Positions 35,020 to 48,002 are shown, numbered from the stretch's first letter. The stretch is DNA of 64,000 bases from Venturia oleaginea (GCA_013176395.1 JABMLP010000032.1:186001-250000); one strand, 5' to 3'. Made by a program: numbers and translations. Notes: a model not told the origin generated them from the letters alone.

Positions 35020-36070
35020 TGCGCCCTCCTACTGTTCGTGAGCTAACGTTTCTTTAGTGTCCTTCATGTTGCAGGAAACGGTTGTCGTTCGGAGAATTGT
35101 CGTTGCTTGGTAGATGGTTTTCTTAGGGAGTGGACTTGCTTTTATAGGTCACTCAAAAGTGCTGGCCCATGAGTCAATCGGATGTTCCAGTGTTACAGAA
35201 CTTGACTTGGTATTTTTTGAAACAACAAGGGTGAAGATGGCTGTGTAAGAGTTTGCTGAAACAGTCGGAAGCGTGGTCCAATTGCAAACCTCGTCAGACC
35301 AAAGGATATTACTAAGAGCCAAATGGCAATAGCGCGCGGTTAGTGCGTGATGGACTTCGAGTGGCATACAGACCGATGATTGCGGCACCGAATGTCGTCC
35401 ATCTCTCTCGGTATATGCAATGGAACGATGGATTTGTCAAAGTTACATGACTGACTCTTTCACTCGGCAAAGCCAGTCGGATGAGCTATCGCAACGTTTC
35501 CACCCACTTCGACCAATGTTGTCTGTCTATACTCGAGTATTGCGCTCGCGGTTGGGGACGGCGAGAAGTTACGCGAAGACTCGCATCAGAAGCAGAAATA
35601 TCGGGAAGTTGTCACGTAGTCTATGAATGGAGAAGGCCAATCTATCCTAAAAACAATATGTTCCCACAAAACGAGACGCCTTATTGTCGGGCAGTTATAC
35701 GACAAATCAGGAAAGAATGGGAACCACAGGCTTAAATTGAATCTGAATTCTGTCTAGACCACTGGACCCTTTCGTCCGCTCATCTTGCGTGCAAATTTTC
35801 GTACTCGTACATTGTACATCGTTTCTCGATTTCTTATTTTGCTTCTTCAATCGGACATCGCCTGTTATCAAAGAGCCGTCGTATTGCAGAAATAGCAATA
35901 GTGGTCGTTAGGAGGTCGTGGATGCAATAGTGGGTATAAAATAGGTAAGAGCTTGTACTTTGTGCTTTCTAACCGAATTGCGCCAAGGATGAACGACCTT
36001 CGATGTTGAGAATGTCGGCCAGATGCGAACGAGACTCAATGCTTATGACACAGATGAGTAGCGGCGATTT
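35020..36070. other. intergenic, no gene recognised
   Basis: Short frames only. It may contain eroded pieces of the neighbouring paralogue, but none is identifiable. Confidence 0.4.
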
Positions 36071-38401
36071 TCAATCTCGTTTCCTTCTCGTCATGACCGT
36101 ATGAACATTGGACAACGACTGCAGCGAGAATCGAGCCTTGTGCTGCCCAACAGCCTTCGTTGCACGTAGGCTTGATGTCATGATCGGGGTAGCAGCCAGG
36201 GACTTGGCAATCGGGATTTTTCTGCTTATTAGTGTTTGAACAGGATTGGTAAGAAATCTTACTAGGCAGATCCGTGGTCGATCACAGCCTCTCTCTACTT
36301 TGCATTTGTGTCCGCTCAATGTGCAAGGACATACTATCTCTAATGAGGTCAATCGAAGATTTCTTATCCTTCGGGTGGTATCTGGCGTAGCTGCATGTAG
36401 ACTCGTGCTGTGCTGAGCTAGAGTAGACAGGTCTGAAAACGGAGGGGATAGTGGTGCTAGACGAAGAGGGCCTGAAGCTGGGACCTGCATGTTTCCAATA
36501 TCTGAAGAATAGTGAAGGCCACTGGAGAGAAGAGCTTTACGCATCGGGTCTACACTACTAGATCTTGGAGCGCTCAGGCGCGGTGACTTACCGACAGCAT
36601 TTCTGGACTGAGGTGCTGGGATCTGTCGCTCTCGAGGCTGATTCTGCTGACCGTGGACTGTGCGACCACGGCGTTCGAGATGGGAGAGAGGCCGAGATGA
36701 GGGTCTGGGATTCCCTGATCGGATCGCTATTTGCAGTAATTAGCAAATGTGATCTTGACGCGGTCTGCATACTTAGCGAGTATTGAATTGCATGTTGGAA
36801 TTATCGTGCATTCAGTAAGCAGCCACTGCCACTTATCGACAGGGGAGGGTGATCGCAGTTCATGAATTATCCGCAGGTGCTTCTCGAAACCTAATATGCC
36901 TTTGAAGAACAAGAAATCACCTCTGTCGTTCTTCCTCGAGGTTACACAATTCGCTCCACAAGCCGTGACCGGATATCTGAGTTCCACCCATTGTCCATCT
37001 CCACGAACTACGACAGTAGGGAAGTCGGCATGTAAATAGGAAAATTTGCCTGAAGAGTCCTTGATACTCAACTGCACCACGATCTTGGAAATTCCCTTAT
37101 TTCCTTGAAAACCAACGGCATCTAGGCAGCGGGCTTCTCCCACGCCCAGTACACGCTTGACATACGGATTCGAATCTGAGAGAAGTCTTCAGGTTTGGCA
37201 GAGTGTTGTCCATGAGAGTGATTCAAGTGAACAAGCATACCGCATACTCCGGAGAATGGTCTGCGAGTCTGCGAGCCGTAGTTTGCGAAGCAAATTGGGC
37301 AATGAAGCTCAATCCAGCCTAGATATGAGGATGGCTTGACAATCACTGCACAGCCCGTGACTAGATCATCTTCGTATTTAAAAGCTGTGTTTGAAGTTTG
37401 TTCGGTCTGTTCATCCTGGTCTTGTGTGATAGGATCACATCGTTTTCGCTCTGAATTTCGAGGAATAGACGAGTCACTGTCGACGGGAGTCGATAGACGG
37501 ACGGGTGGCTGGCCAGCGGTAGTAGATGCGGTGTCTGGTGTCACTCTTTGATTTAGGTGCTGGGTGGGCTGACCCGAGAAATGAGATTCCTACCTTTGCC
37601 AACGTCGGCCCTGTACTCAGCGATCTGGTCCCCAGAGAGCTGACGCCTTACACAATTCTCGAAAATGTATTTGCGGCTGAAGCCTTCATTGGGTATTTCA
37701 GAAGGATGGGTATGAAAGAAAGATAAGTGGTTGAGTGTTCCGTTTATGCCGCTGAAGTAGACACCATCACCTCTAGAGTTGGCGCGACACAGTGAGCAAC
37801 GCAATTCGACCCAGCCTAAGTGGGAGTAGGGAGAACCAGACTTGACGAGTATTGAGCATCCTATGACACGATCATCCTCGCCTATGAAGGCATTTGATGA
37901 GATTTGGTGTGTTGTTACTGGCGTGGGCAAAGAGGGCCTTGATAAAGTCTCATCGATATGTTTTGGAGGAGCAAGACGCCTGCGCTTTACGAGTGGTTGA
38001 TCGTCGTCCAAACCGAGCGCCACCTCCGCAGCTTCTTGCCGAGTGTTTCGCTGCGAAGACTTCGTATTGTCTTGCATATCGATGTGAGGTGACTGAAGCT
38101 GAACTGCTTTGGTATTGGTAGACCCCTGTGAAATTTGAATTGAAGTGTCAGTACTTTTCGCGAGTGGGATGATATAGTCCTCGAGACTGGTAGCAGGCGT
38201 GGAGATGCGACTACTAGGTCGATCGAGTCTGAGGAGAGCGGTCTGGGTTATATTAATATCAAAATCTTTAAAGAGGTTGTTACTTACCTTCATCTGCTGG
38301 GTTCGGCGTGATTTCTCAGAAGCTTGTCCGCGCTTAATTCTCCACTCTTCTTCAAATTTGACCAAGTCTGCGTGTCCAGGAGGTAGGCTACTCAATAGCA
38401 T
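36071..38401 (-). CDS. multi-exon protein with three tandem C2H2-like modules (unknown function)
   Basis: Exons 38401-37594, 37543-37166 and 37121 onward join in frame across introns of 50 and 44 nt. A further 45-nt GTAAGT...CCCAG intron probably lies near 38285-38240. Each of three successive regions carries the same module: a W-[VI]-E-L strand, then a Cys pair, about 20 residues, and H-x4-H. The spacings are C-x2-C-x19-H-x4-H, C-x2-C-x20-H-x4-H and C-x3-C-x22-H-x4-H. Between modules lie Ser/Pro/Lys-rich linkers with a KRRR-type nuclear signal. Past a stop at 36727 coding-like frames continue (about 36765-36600, then 36540-36350), separated by GTAAGT and CTCCAG. The 3' end is therefore uncertain. 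The family is not recognised; the modules suggest zinc binding and possibly nucleic-acid contact. Confidence 0.6.
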
Positions 38402-38823
38402 TGCGTACGCCTCCACCGCACAGAGCTGTCATTTTTCAATATCCCCCTCCCTACTAGAGCTCCGCAACGAACCTATCCCACGTCAGACTCTGTTACGACA
38501 CTTGCCTCAATAGGCGCCTCAATAGATTAAATACTATAACAATTTTCAAAGTATTTGCCCTGCTCGGCGCATAAGCAGCTCTTAAATTCTTGATACCACG
38601 ATGGAACGGGTTTGAAATTCAATGTTGGCTATTTTTGATCATCGCTCGTTGCGTGCGTGTAAGAGTTCAACCCTCAAAGGTGTTTCGCAAGTGAGGGAAG
38701 ACAGCTTTTATTTCAAGTATCTAAGTACAGAGAAGAAAGTGTAAGTACAGGAAGGATAGCTAGTATATATAATCCTCCTCTTACAATAGATCCTTCTAGA
38801 AAGTATCTTTAAATGGAAACGTG

Positions 38824-38924
38824 ACAGCTTGCAAAATAGAACATGGCAGCTTGCGAAATAGAACATGACAGCTTGCAAAATAGAACATGACAGCTTGCAA
38901 AATAGAACATGACAGCTTGCAGAA
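38824..38924. repeat. 22-bp tandem repeat, about 4.6 copies
   Basis: The unit ACAGCTTGCAAAATAGAACATG recurs with period 22 and a few A/G differences between copies. Confidence 0.95.
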
Positions 38925-40063
38925 TAACAAGAGAACAATTGGAAATCCAGTCATGGATAAGCTAGAGAGAAGGATTCCATCCCTTAACAGTGCGATAGCA
39001 CCCCACTTTGGCTGCGCTGGATTTTGCATTTAAAACATCAGTAGAGAAATACAACATCAAGTGCTGGAATTTCGAAGCGCACTCTTACATGGTCCCAATT
39101 CCCGTAAGTCTTAGCATTCCAATCGTGGAATGTTTATAAGCTTGATTCGAGAAGCAAGGAGTCTCACTAGGGGAAAGATTCTAATATGAGAATCGTATTG
39201 TGATATGTAGACAATAGATACGAGTAGGTTATTTGTTCAAGCTACATATCCGCCACAAGCCCAAATTCAGAATCAAAACAGCACCAACTATAGCTTTGGC
39301 TCAGAAAAGTGGGTACCAGCAACGCGACGTCGCCAGCAAGATCTAATCCAAAAAGAGCGTAATCTCTGCACAAAAATAATAACCAAGCCAATCGGCACTC
39401 CCAATCCCGCCTAACTTTCCACACCCCGGAATTTCCCAAACTGATCAATACTCTCCACGACTGTCTCCGTCGTCCTCGTAACAACCGCAATCCGTACCAT
39501 CCCCATCCCAACCTCGATATTCCCAGTGTTTCAAAACGGCTGCCTCATACCCCGTATAACACGTCCCCCTCGCATTTCCATCGACTCAGCTTCCAACCGC
39601 CTAATATTTTCTTTATACCTCCGCGCTCTAAGTTCATCTCTAGTACCCACCACAATTAACGCTACAAAAAGTATCGCAATGACGAAAGTAAGAGCGAGGA
39701 GAAACCCAACTATCGTTACTGTCTACTAACTTCTCAATTTGGATGGCGATGAGGGAATATGTAGTCGTGGATGCGCTTATAGATTGAGGCGTGTGGTAGC
39801 CGATGAAATCGAGGAAGGGCTGTATTACGGTCCAGAAGGTGAGGTGTTCGGTTTCGGTGAGAAGGTGGTAAATTCATGATGCAGCATTGCCGATTTTGCT
39901 TGGAGAGACGAGTTTTTCGGAAGACATTTTGATGGTAGTATCTATATAGGGATGGCTTTATCTCTTGGATGGTGAAGTTTTGTAGATAGATCGGATGATA
40001 AGTAGATAGACGGAGGATGTGAAGTGCCGAGTGTAGAGAGAATCCTGTCAATTATTGTATAAG

Positions 40064-40114
40064 TTGAACAGATACAAGTGTTGAACAGATACAAGTGTTG
40101 AACAGATACAAGTG
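40064..40114. repeat. 17-bp tandem repeat, three perfect copies
   Basis: The unit TTGAACAGATACAAGTG is repeated three times without mismatch. Confidence 0.95.
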
Positions 40115-41180
40115 TTGGATATTTACCAGGCGATGCACTAAAACATCTTTACCTTCCAACAGAGTCGTGTATGAATAAGTGAACAGTGTATCAGCTCAAA
40201 GACTTCCATGGATTATTACCTAGAGATGTTAGGCCTTCTATTATAACATCCGGGCATTCGATGTTGCCATTGGATGTCCAACCGTCATCGTGAAATTGGC
40301 CCATCAGACACCGGACTGATAGACTTCGACCCGTGCCCCTACGTGAGTAGTTTCATCGATGTATGAACCGGATTGAATCCCCGCTAGAACCTACTCTGGA
40401 GAATACCAATGTATATCCTCGGCTGTAAGCCCCTTATCGCCGAGCGCTCTCATTTCGTCTGCGCTCGAACGGAGGAAGCGTTCGATAAGATTATGACTCC
40501 AGCTCTGGCTGAAAACATCGGAGATTAGCTGGATACCGAAGAGCCCGAGTATGCTGAAAGTTTGTCGATCAGATGATTAATCGGGATGTGTGAGTTCCTG
40601 GCACAGTTGCTCTAAGGTAGCTGCAAATATGGGATTTTCCCTGGCCTTCACAACGTGCCGAAGTCGTGCCTGGCTATATCAGCAAACAGGCAACGCAAAC
40701 TACAAGGTGACAATTATACTTTGATAAAGCGGCCCTAATCAGTCTCCTAATCGAAAAAATCGTCTATTCCAATGCCTCATCGGATAGTACGTTAATACAG
40801 TTTGTGAGCATCTTTTTGTAGAAACGATCAAAGGGGATACAATTGATCTGAAGATCGTACAAACCCAAACGGTCGGCAGATAGAACCAAAGCCATGGTTG
40901 CGAATATGGAGAGCAATCTATATAGGAGATGGCTGTGTTGGAGGAGGAGGGTACAGATGCTGTGTAGTCTTAGGGCGGATAAATAGGCAGTCGAGATGCG
41001 TGAATGAGGTCGCTTGATGTGATACTGAAAGATAGGAGAGCTAAGAGCACGGAGAGCTTGAAGGGATCGAGAGCACAATGCCATATGAACACTTACCCTT
41101 GTATTGTGTAACATTGCTAGCGCCGTAAAGCCGCATCGCGACGGTCGGGGCAGTAGATATTGAACACCGTCATATCGCTT

Positions 41181-41345
41181 CACTACGGTCACACATCGCG
41201 ATTTCTTACAGCCATTTACAGTGCGATTTCTTGTAAAAAACAGGATCTGACATTTGCAGGGTTTTACAGTGTAATTCAAATAGCCCGATTACAGGGCTGT
41301 ACAGTGCGATTTTTGGAATTATAATTACAGCAATTTCAGTGCAAT
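41181..41345 (+). repeat. left terminal and subterminal repeats of the CACTA element
   Basis: After the CACTACGGTCACA end come at least four TACAG/TTCAG-TG(C/T)(G/A)A copies: 41217, 41264, 41299 and about 41336. These are probable transposase-binding sites. Confidence 0.8.
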
Positions 41346-41359
41346 TGAGTCCTATCAAA

Positions 41360-44300
41360 TCAAGACCTCGCAATCCTTCGTACCTTAACCTCGTCTAGGG
41401 CCCCTACAATCATCTTCTGAACCTTGCCGTAACTGTCTACTTCCTCTTTGAGCACGCCAATAAGGCCTAGTATATAAGTCGGCTCAATAATTTCCCATCT
41501 GCCACCCGCAGAAGCGTAAGTTATCTGATGTATCCGCTCATTTGTACGTACATTTTTCCGCTTTTGAATGACTGCAAAGAAGACGCCGTTTACCTCAACA
41601 TATAAATGTACTGAACCAAAGTAAACCCCCCCTCGGATCCCGCCCTCATCGGCCTTGACGATGTATACAACGTTATAGTCATTGCGGTTGTTGTTAGACC
41701 TAATCTAAAAGGTTTTTGAGCCAAATGTTAGCTTCTTAGACACCTTACAACGCTTGAAATACCTTATATTCCTCCAAATACACGTCTTTAAGGCCAGATA
41801 CCGAGATACTTGGCCAGTTTGACACGGTGATCATTCGTTAGTTGTACATTCTCGTAAGGATAACGGATTCAGCCATTAAGTTCGGGGTAGACTGTTGAAT
41901 CTTTGGCGTCAGGGTGAAGCCGATTTAGATCGATTCCGAGAAGCCAAAGATAACTGATTTGTTCATCTCGTAATAAGCCATTCGCAATTGACTTGCCGAT
42001 CTCGGATTTAGATCTCGCATAGACCTTAACCTCGTGGCAAAAACGTTCCAAAGGATAGGACCACCAGTATCTCGCAGGGCCGTTGATTTTGAGTCCATCT
42101 GCGAGGTGTAATAGCCAATGATGGTTGACTGTACAAGCCTGAATCCGATTTTTGAGGCCCTGGTAGTAGATCTACTGATAAGTGGTCAAAAACTGTCGAC
42201 ATTTTAGTCGTACCAGCTCAATATCCTTAGTGGTAATCGATTCTTTGGTGGAAGTAACCCAGATCTCGTTTAAAATGTAGAGATTTGAGTGAAATTCTGG
42301 TGGGAGGTAGCCGTGCATAAGGGAGACGCCATATGTCTCTAAAAAGTCTTGCCATTCAGCCGATTTGAACGAACGGAAGTGTGCATACTTGGTTTGACAG
42401 GGAGCTAGCCTTTGAGGCATGCTTTTGCGGGGAATTGAAGCTGTTTGTCGAGTTTCTTTTGCGCCTTCGTGGTAATTAAATAAGGCCCTGGATCGCCGGG
42501 TTTGTTAGATATATCGGCGTTCAATTTGGTACCATCCCAGGTTTTAAATAGCCCTTTCATGATGTTCAGTAGTCCGCAATGCATCATATCAATTGGGAAG
42601 CTGTCAGGGAAGTGTAGCGAACGTAGGCGTAATAGAATGGTGGATCTCTTAATACCTAACGTTTAAAAAGTTAGATTCTGAGAGGGGTAGTTAGAAGTCT
42701 CTCCTAGGGTAGTACAAAGTAGCGATGTATGATGTCAAAAGTGTGTGAATACGAGTGGAAATGAATGAATGCATAATGTCTAGAATACAGAGACTGAAGC
42801 TGCTTATATGGGCCTTAATGAGGCTGTTTGCAGCGATACAAAGGAGAGAGAGACATCAAACCACAATCCATAATCCAGGTTCCAGGTAGACCATCAATCA
42901 CTCTCTCTAATTGGTTCAAACAGCCATATTACACTTGGAACAACGTTATTCCGCGTTATAATCGATTGATTGATGGTCTACCGTAGGAGAGAATTCCTTT
43001 AAAGCCTAAGTTAACTTACCACGTTTGTCCATCTCATCCTTACCGATTATACAGCATAATCGGATCTCTCTGCGGAGGTATGTCCGCATTGGGAGAATAC
43101 CACCAAGATGCTGTGCCGTATGAGGGATATAATAGTGGTTACCAACTCCTTTTTGGGCCTTGATCCGACAAAAACGGCAGGGAACCTTCGCATTGCCTGG
43201 CTTTTTCATACCAATAAGGTCTGCAATTGCAGGGCCATCGTCTATAATATGTTTTATTAGCATGATATATTGAAAGGGCAAAAAAAAGAGGTTGTATAGG
43301 TCGAATTCAAGGTAGTCGTTTCCCTTATGTATTCACGGTCGCAGAAGTTCACGTCGACGTGGCGTTGTATAATAATTAATGCCGTGATGAGGGTAGAGAC
43401 TGATGTAGATTGAGGTAACCAAATGACCGTATATTGAAAAAGTGACTTACCTCGACTGCTACAATCCACGCTTTGAGCGTGAATGGTGCTTCTTCTCTGC
43501 ATTATAGGCCTTGATACCGGTATCTAGCTCCTGAATTTCAGTGACCAGTGGATGGAGGAAAGAATTGAGATCTTTAGGCTCATTGGAGCCCGGAATGATG
43601 TGTGATAAAAGGATATTATCGCGGCGATACCGAATAAAAGATGGGAGGTTGTAGTTGACGAGGATAACTGGTGCAGTAGAATGAGAGCCCTGCCTCACTG
43701 CTTGAACTCCGTCATAGTGTAATGCCAGGGCGATATTAGTAGGCTCTCAAAAGAAGCCCTGGTGGCGAAGATCTCGGTATCTTTGAGCAGCCCACCAGTC
43801 ATCGATATCTGTATGAGGGTTTCGGAGGCGCCAATAGCGATAATGGTGAAATCTGAGAGTGAGCGCACGTCTAGCAGACCGATGCTGGTACTGTAAGCGA
43901 GGGCCAAGTGGAATATACATATATGTACGGAATGGAATGCGTAACTTAGGTTCATCGCCGTTAGAATCACTTGAATCGCTCGAATCTGACGACGAGGATA
44001 AGTCCGATTCAGATGAATCTGCATGGTTCTCAACCGGGGGACGCCTAGAATGCCAACGTTTGTGACCCCAATATGTACATTCTATTGCCTTCGAATGCTT
44101 GCCCGTATAAGCCATACAACTATTGATACAGCAGTCGATAAGCCGGTCCTTGATACCAGTCAGTCTCGTTAATTGGGGACTTCTTCGGCGAAGTTCTGGC
44201 AGTTAGATCTCGTAGTTCTTCTTGATAATACGGCGTAAATCGTCGTATTGAGTGCGACTAATTGACTGATCAATCCACTCTGCAAGTTCAATGAATTTGA

Positions 44301-44833
44301 GCTGTTGCTTGGCGGCTTCTCCAACTAAAAAGATATTAGTCGGATTATATTGACGTGGGAGGTAAGTCTTTTTCTGTAGATAGACGCTGACAGGGGTCAT
44401 TTTGGTGTGAAATCGGGGGGTAGGCTGTCTACCGGAGGAGCCATAGTTGCCCGCATCGTCACCAATATCCACTGAATATGGTCCATCGAGTGGAAAGGTA
44501 GGAGATGGTAATAAAGACACCTAGCTCAAAATCGACCTCATTTTCGATAAACTCCTCCAAATCGGGCTCAAGGTCATCAAGGCCATCCAGAATATCGATA
44601 TCGCTCTCAATTTGAGCACTCGCAACGCTCCTAGCCTCATCAGAAAGAGACTCGTGGTCCTGTATAGCGTGGCGATGAGTGATTGGTGTGGAACTGGTAT
44701 TTTCGTTTCGAAGGTTACTGCGTAGAATCCAATCCCTGAAATGAGCCGCCCGGGTATCGTATGAGACATAATGCGCACGGCCAGTAAGGTCTATACAGAA
44801 GCTGCATTGCGTTGAACGTGTTTTATTTGGCAT
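41360..44833 (-). pseudogene. Tnp2/Plavaka-type transposase, fragmented
   Basis: Coding pieces on the minus strand follow the family order. A Cys/His N-terminus comes first at 44833 (TQCSFCIDL...AHF) with an acidic Asp/Glu-rich tail. Next come 44520-44203 and 44115-43747. The block IPGSNEPKDLNSFLHPLV at about 43600 corresponds to the well-known IPGPKEPKD-NSFL motif. A Cys-rich PCRFCRIK at about 43170, a KAHCxxH-like central region at 42587-42172, and a C-terminal strand-rich region down to 41360 complete the order. Frames change and stops intervene at least five times, and some gaps may be true introns. The element is therefore probably not autonomous. Confidence 0.7.
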
Positions 44834-45048
44834 CGCTGAAAGATCTTGAGAGTAATAGGCTTAAAATCGCCAAAGTCTCTTGAGAGAAAGGGGAGATCTA
44901 GCCTCAAAATTCTATGGAGATGAGCGATTCATCTATTAAGTGGAGTAGCTGCAGAGTTTTTCAGTATATTGCCGGATCCGAGGTTATTGTGTGCACACTT
45001 ACCTCAAAAATCGATATAACGCTATCATCTTTCAAGCCATAACTCAAT

Positions 45049-46199
45049 ATGCCTGAGCCTCAGGGCGAACTTGCGTTGCCACCACATTTTTCTATTACCA
45101 AACTCGCCAATATTAGCGATGCCTTCATGAAAGGAGTCATCCAAGGTAAGGCTTTATATGAGTGGATTGAGAGGAACAAGTAGGCTCTCTCTACTACACG
45201 ATAGCTAAGAATGTACTAATAATTGGTAGTCAGCAACGAAAGATTCCAGTGACTTTGAAACTCCAACCCCGTCGCAATAAGAACGCGATTATCGACACGG
45301 TCTACGAGACCTTCCCTGCCTTTGAATGCTGCGAAGATGACTGGCCAGTAGTCAACGCCGTACGAATCAAGATTGACGATATGCGAGGCTATGGCGGCCG
45401 AAATCGAGATCGTGACACCTCGGCGGCAAGGTCTTCCCCTATACCAGCAACACCTCGACAAACATTAAGGGCAGGCTTCATAGCATCCTCTACAACGTCC
45501 AGTTTCCCTATGCCTGGTGGTGGCAACCAGGACGTACCTCGTATACCCGAAGCCCTAATAGTACCTAGCCAGTCCATTCGTGCTGTAGAGAGGGAATCTT
45601 CAGCCCAATCTCACCACGAAGAAGTCGTTATCCCGACAACTGAACCTACTGAAGCCGAAAATGAGGTTACCGAGACCCCTCACAAAGGCTACGGCAATAG
45701 CTATGGCAATGGTAGCAACCATAGTGATGATGAGGCCGCCGAATTACCACGAAAAAGAGGCCGCCCTCCGAAGGCTCGTATGACTGCAACCACTCGCCGC
45801 CATACACAATCTGGGTACGTCTCTGGCAGCGATATTGAGTGGACATTGGATAACACAGTTAGTGATGATGACTACGAGAATGCCAACCTTATCACGCCTT
45901 ACAATCCTCGCTCTTCAAGTCGCCATAGAACGCCATCAGTCAGGGTCAAAGATAACGAGAAAACAGAGAAGATTCTGGCTAAGATGAAGCCGGAATCTAC
46001 GAAAGAGAGAGTGGCCAAGAGGGCTAAGATCGATGACACTGTGAGCGCTGCAATGGCGGCATTAAGAGAGATAGGTCCGGAAATTAATATTGAGTTGCCA
46101 CAACTGGCGGATGACGAGGAATGGTCAATTGACCCTAGGGGCTTTGCTACACATTATGGAGAGACATATTACTTATACAAGAAGAAGATTGAGCTGTAG
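45049..46199 (+). CDS. AT-hook protein encoded inside the CACTA element (TnpA-like accessory?)
   Basis: A long clean frame runs from about 45234 to 46199 (some 320 residues) opposite in orientation to the transposase. It is Ser/Thr/Glu-rich and contains a textbook AT-hook (RKRGRPPKAR) mid-way, an acidic stretch before it and a Lys-rich segment after it, ending DEEWSIDPRGFATHYGETYY. An upstream first exon from ATG 45049 with donor GTAAGG at 45146 looks likely, but the phase does not match either acceptor (45229 or 45233), so there is an error or frameshift. Plant CACTA elements encode a second DNA-binding protein (TnpA) for the subterminal repeats. This ORF could play that part, by inference. 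Confidence 0.6.
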
Positions 46200-46299
46200 A
46201 TAACGCATTGTAGTGGTGGAGTTCGAAAGTTGTAGTTTTGAGTTCGAAATATTGACACAAAATGTTCGGATGGCAACGCCTTAACGTGACTTTTGGAAC

Positions 46300-46446
46300 T
46301 GAAATCGCACTGAAATCGCTGTAAAATTTAGCCCAGGATGGATCGCACTGTTTGATTTATTTGAAGAATAAATCAAAATAAAATGGCTGTAAAATCCCAC
46401 GATTTACACCCAAAAGGGTTGTAAATCACAGGTTGTGACCGTAGTG
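46300..46446 (-). repeat. right terminal and subterminal repeats of the CACTA element
   Basis: It contains AATCGCACTG, ATCGCTGTAAAA, ATCGCACTG and GGCTGTAAAA, inverted relatives of the left-end motif, and closes with TGTGACCGTAGTG. Confidence 0.8.
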
Positions 46447-48002
46447 GAAAGACGACGGAGGATACTGGCCCGGCCTACCGTGGGAGACAGTTTGGCGGCT
46501 CTGGCGCTCAGAAAATCATTGAATGTGCTACGGCCGTTGGAAGGACGTATAGTTTGGAGTTGGTAGCAGGAAACTTTGGTTGGAAGATGGGTTTTCGGAT
46601 AATATCTTGGCTCAGGCATGGTGGAAGAATCGGCGAACGCGAAACATTTGTAGCTCTTCTTCAATTGCTCAGACGAAAAAAGGCACGAAGTCGATGCGCA
46701 CCATATCAGAAGCAGCAGGAGAGTAGAATTCGATCAGAGGAGTAATCGAGTTGAAGTTTCTCAAGTAGAGGATTGGAGTTGACCGAAGTTTGAGTGATGA
46801 TGCCTCGAGGATATAGAAGAAAGAAAGTGGTAGAGGAGCCTCAGTTAGGGCGCACCCGACTCATGCTTAAAGCTACCCCTACTAAACACCATCTTCGAAA
46901 CATTTTCACGCCCTTCCATTTTTACTACCTCGACCGTCTTTCCCCGTCCCTCTCTTCTCCTCAGCAGTCGATGACCCTATAGCTCTCAACTATCGCGGCT
47001 CTGTATTTCGCGCCAGGATTGTAGTCTCTTAATGCTCCTCCTCCCTCCCAGATACGAATAGTTCCGTCTGTACCGCGTCGCATGTACACCCAATTCGAGA
47101 ACAAGAGGCTGTGGATTGAGCCAAGGGAGAAAGAGACTGGATTTGGATGGGAAATATGGAAGAGGACGATCACACTCAGAAGGTCGTGGACTGTACAAGA
47201 CGTCGAGTCTCCAGGAGTTTCAAACAAGCCATCTGCTTGTGACAATGGCATTCGCTTATGTGAAGAAATTTGCGACAAGATAAAGCTTTTAGAGGCCCTG
47301 TTCTAATGCCGTGTCACTCAGAGAATCTCGTCAGAAGCAATCACCCAAGGGATAGTCATACCAGATTGCACTGCCATCTCGTTCACCCTCATCTATCACC
47401 ACGATGTAGGCGCCCAGTATAATGACACGTGCAGGTGAGAACGCTGCCGAGGAAAGACTGGCATAGCTCATGTTCTTGCTCATCTAATGGGAATACTCTT
47501 CGTACTGCTAGTAGCCCTCTCATTCGTAATCTGGAAACAAAAACGCCATCGACATCAAGCCAGCTCAATCTAACGAGTAAACCATCCATTATAGTGAGCA
47601 AGATGCCGATGAGAGCTTTGCCTCATGGGCTTCAACGCGGTTTCTTGTTTTCAGGAAGCTTGGCGCTTGAAGATCTATCTCGCCGTGGGGATCTTCTGGC
47701 AAAGACTGCCAGCACGTGATCTCATTGTTAGCCTGGCAATTGATTTCCTTATTTACTTTTTTTGCTCATCTGTAGTTTCTTCTGATAATTTTCTCATTAA
47801 GACTGAATCAAATCGTATGATGGTGAGTGGCAGCTCTCTTCCTATAGGAGTCCGATCGCATTCGAAAACCCCGGCAAAATCTATGACGATACCGGAGCGA
47901 AACGGTGAAAGCCGCATGCGAGCATTGGCAACTAGTATCTTACTAATGCTCTGCTCATTACTTACCAAATACCAGGAATTCATCTGGTCGTCTTCGAAAA
48001 TC
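46447..48002. other. intergenic between the CACTA element and the NRPS-like gene
   Basis: Minus-strand frames at 47198-46961 (WVYMRRGTDGTIRIWEGGG) look like eroded coding sequence but match no family I know. The last few hundred bases should hold the NRPS-like promoter. Confidence 0.4.

Larger units (their letters stand above)
38402..41180. other. long intergenic stretch left of the CACTA element
   Basis: No gene is supported. It contains two tandem repeats listed separately (38824-38924 and 40064-40114). Confidence 0.45.
41181..46446 (-). mobile_element. CACTA (CMC/EnSpm-type, Plavaka-like) DNA transposon, 5.3 kb
   Basis: The ends are 5'-CACTACGGTCACA in inverted orientation (41181-41193 and 46434-46446), i.e. 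the CACTA terminus. The next 150 bp at each end hold several copies of a TACAGTGCGATTT-like motif in both orientations, the subterminal repeat pattern of CACTA elements. Inside are a degraded Tnp2-type transposase on the minus strand and a plus-strand AT-hook ORF. The 3-bp flanks (CTT left, GAA right) do not match, so the target duplication has decayed or was lost. Confidence 0.82.

Noticed and set aside
40764..41279. 171-residue minus-strand frame across the left end of the CACTA element
   Set aside because: It runs through the transposon terminus, so it cannot be an undisturbed gene, and no motif is present.
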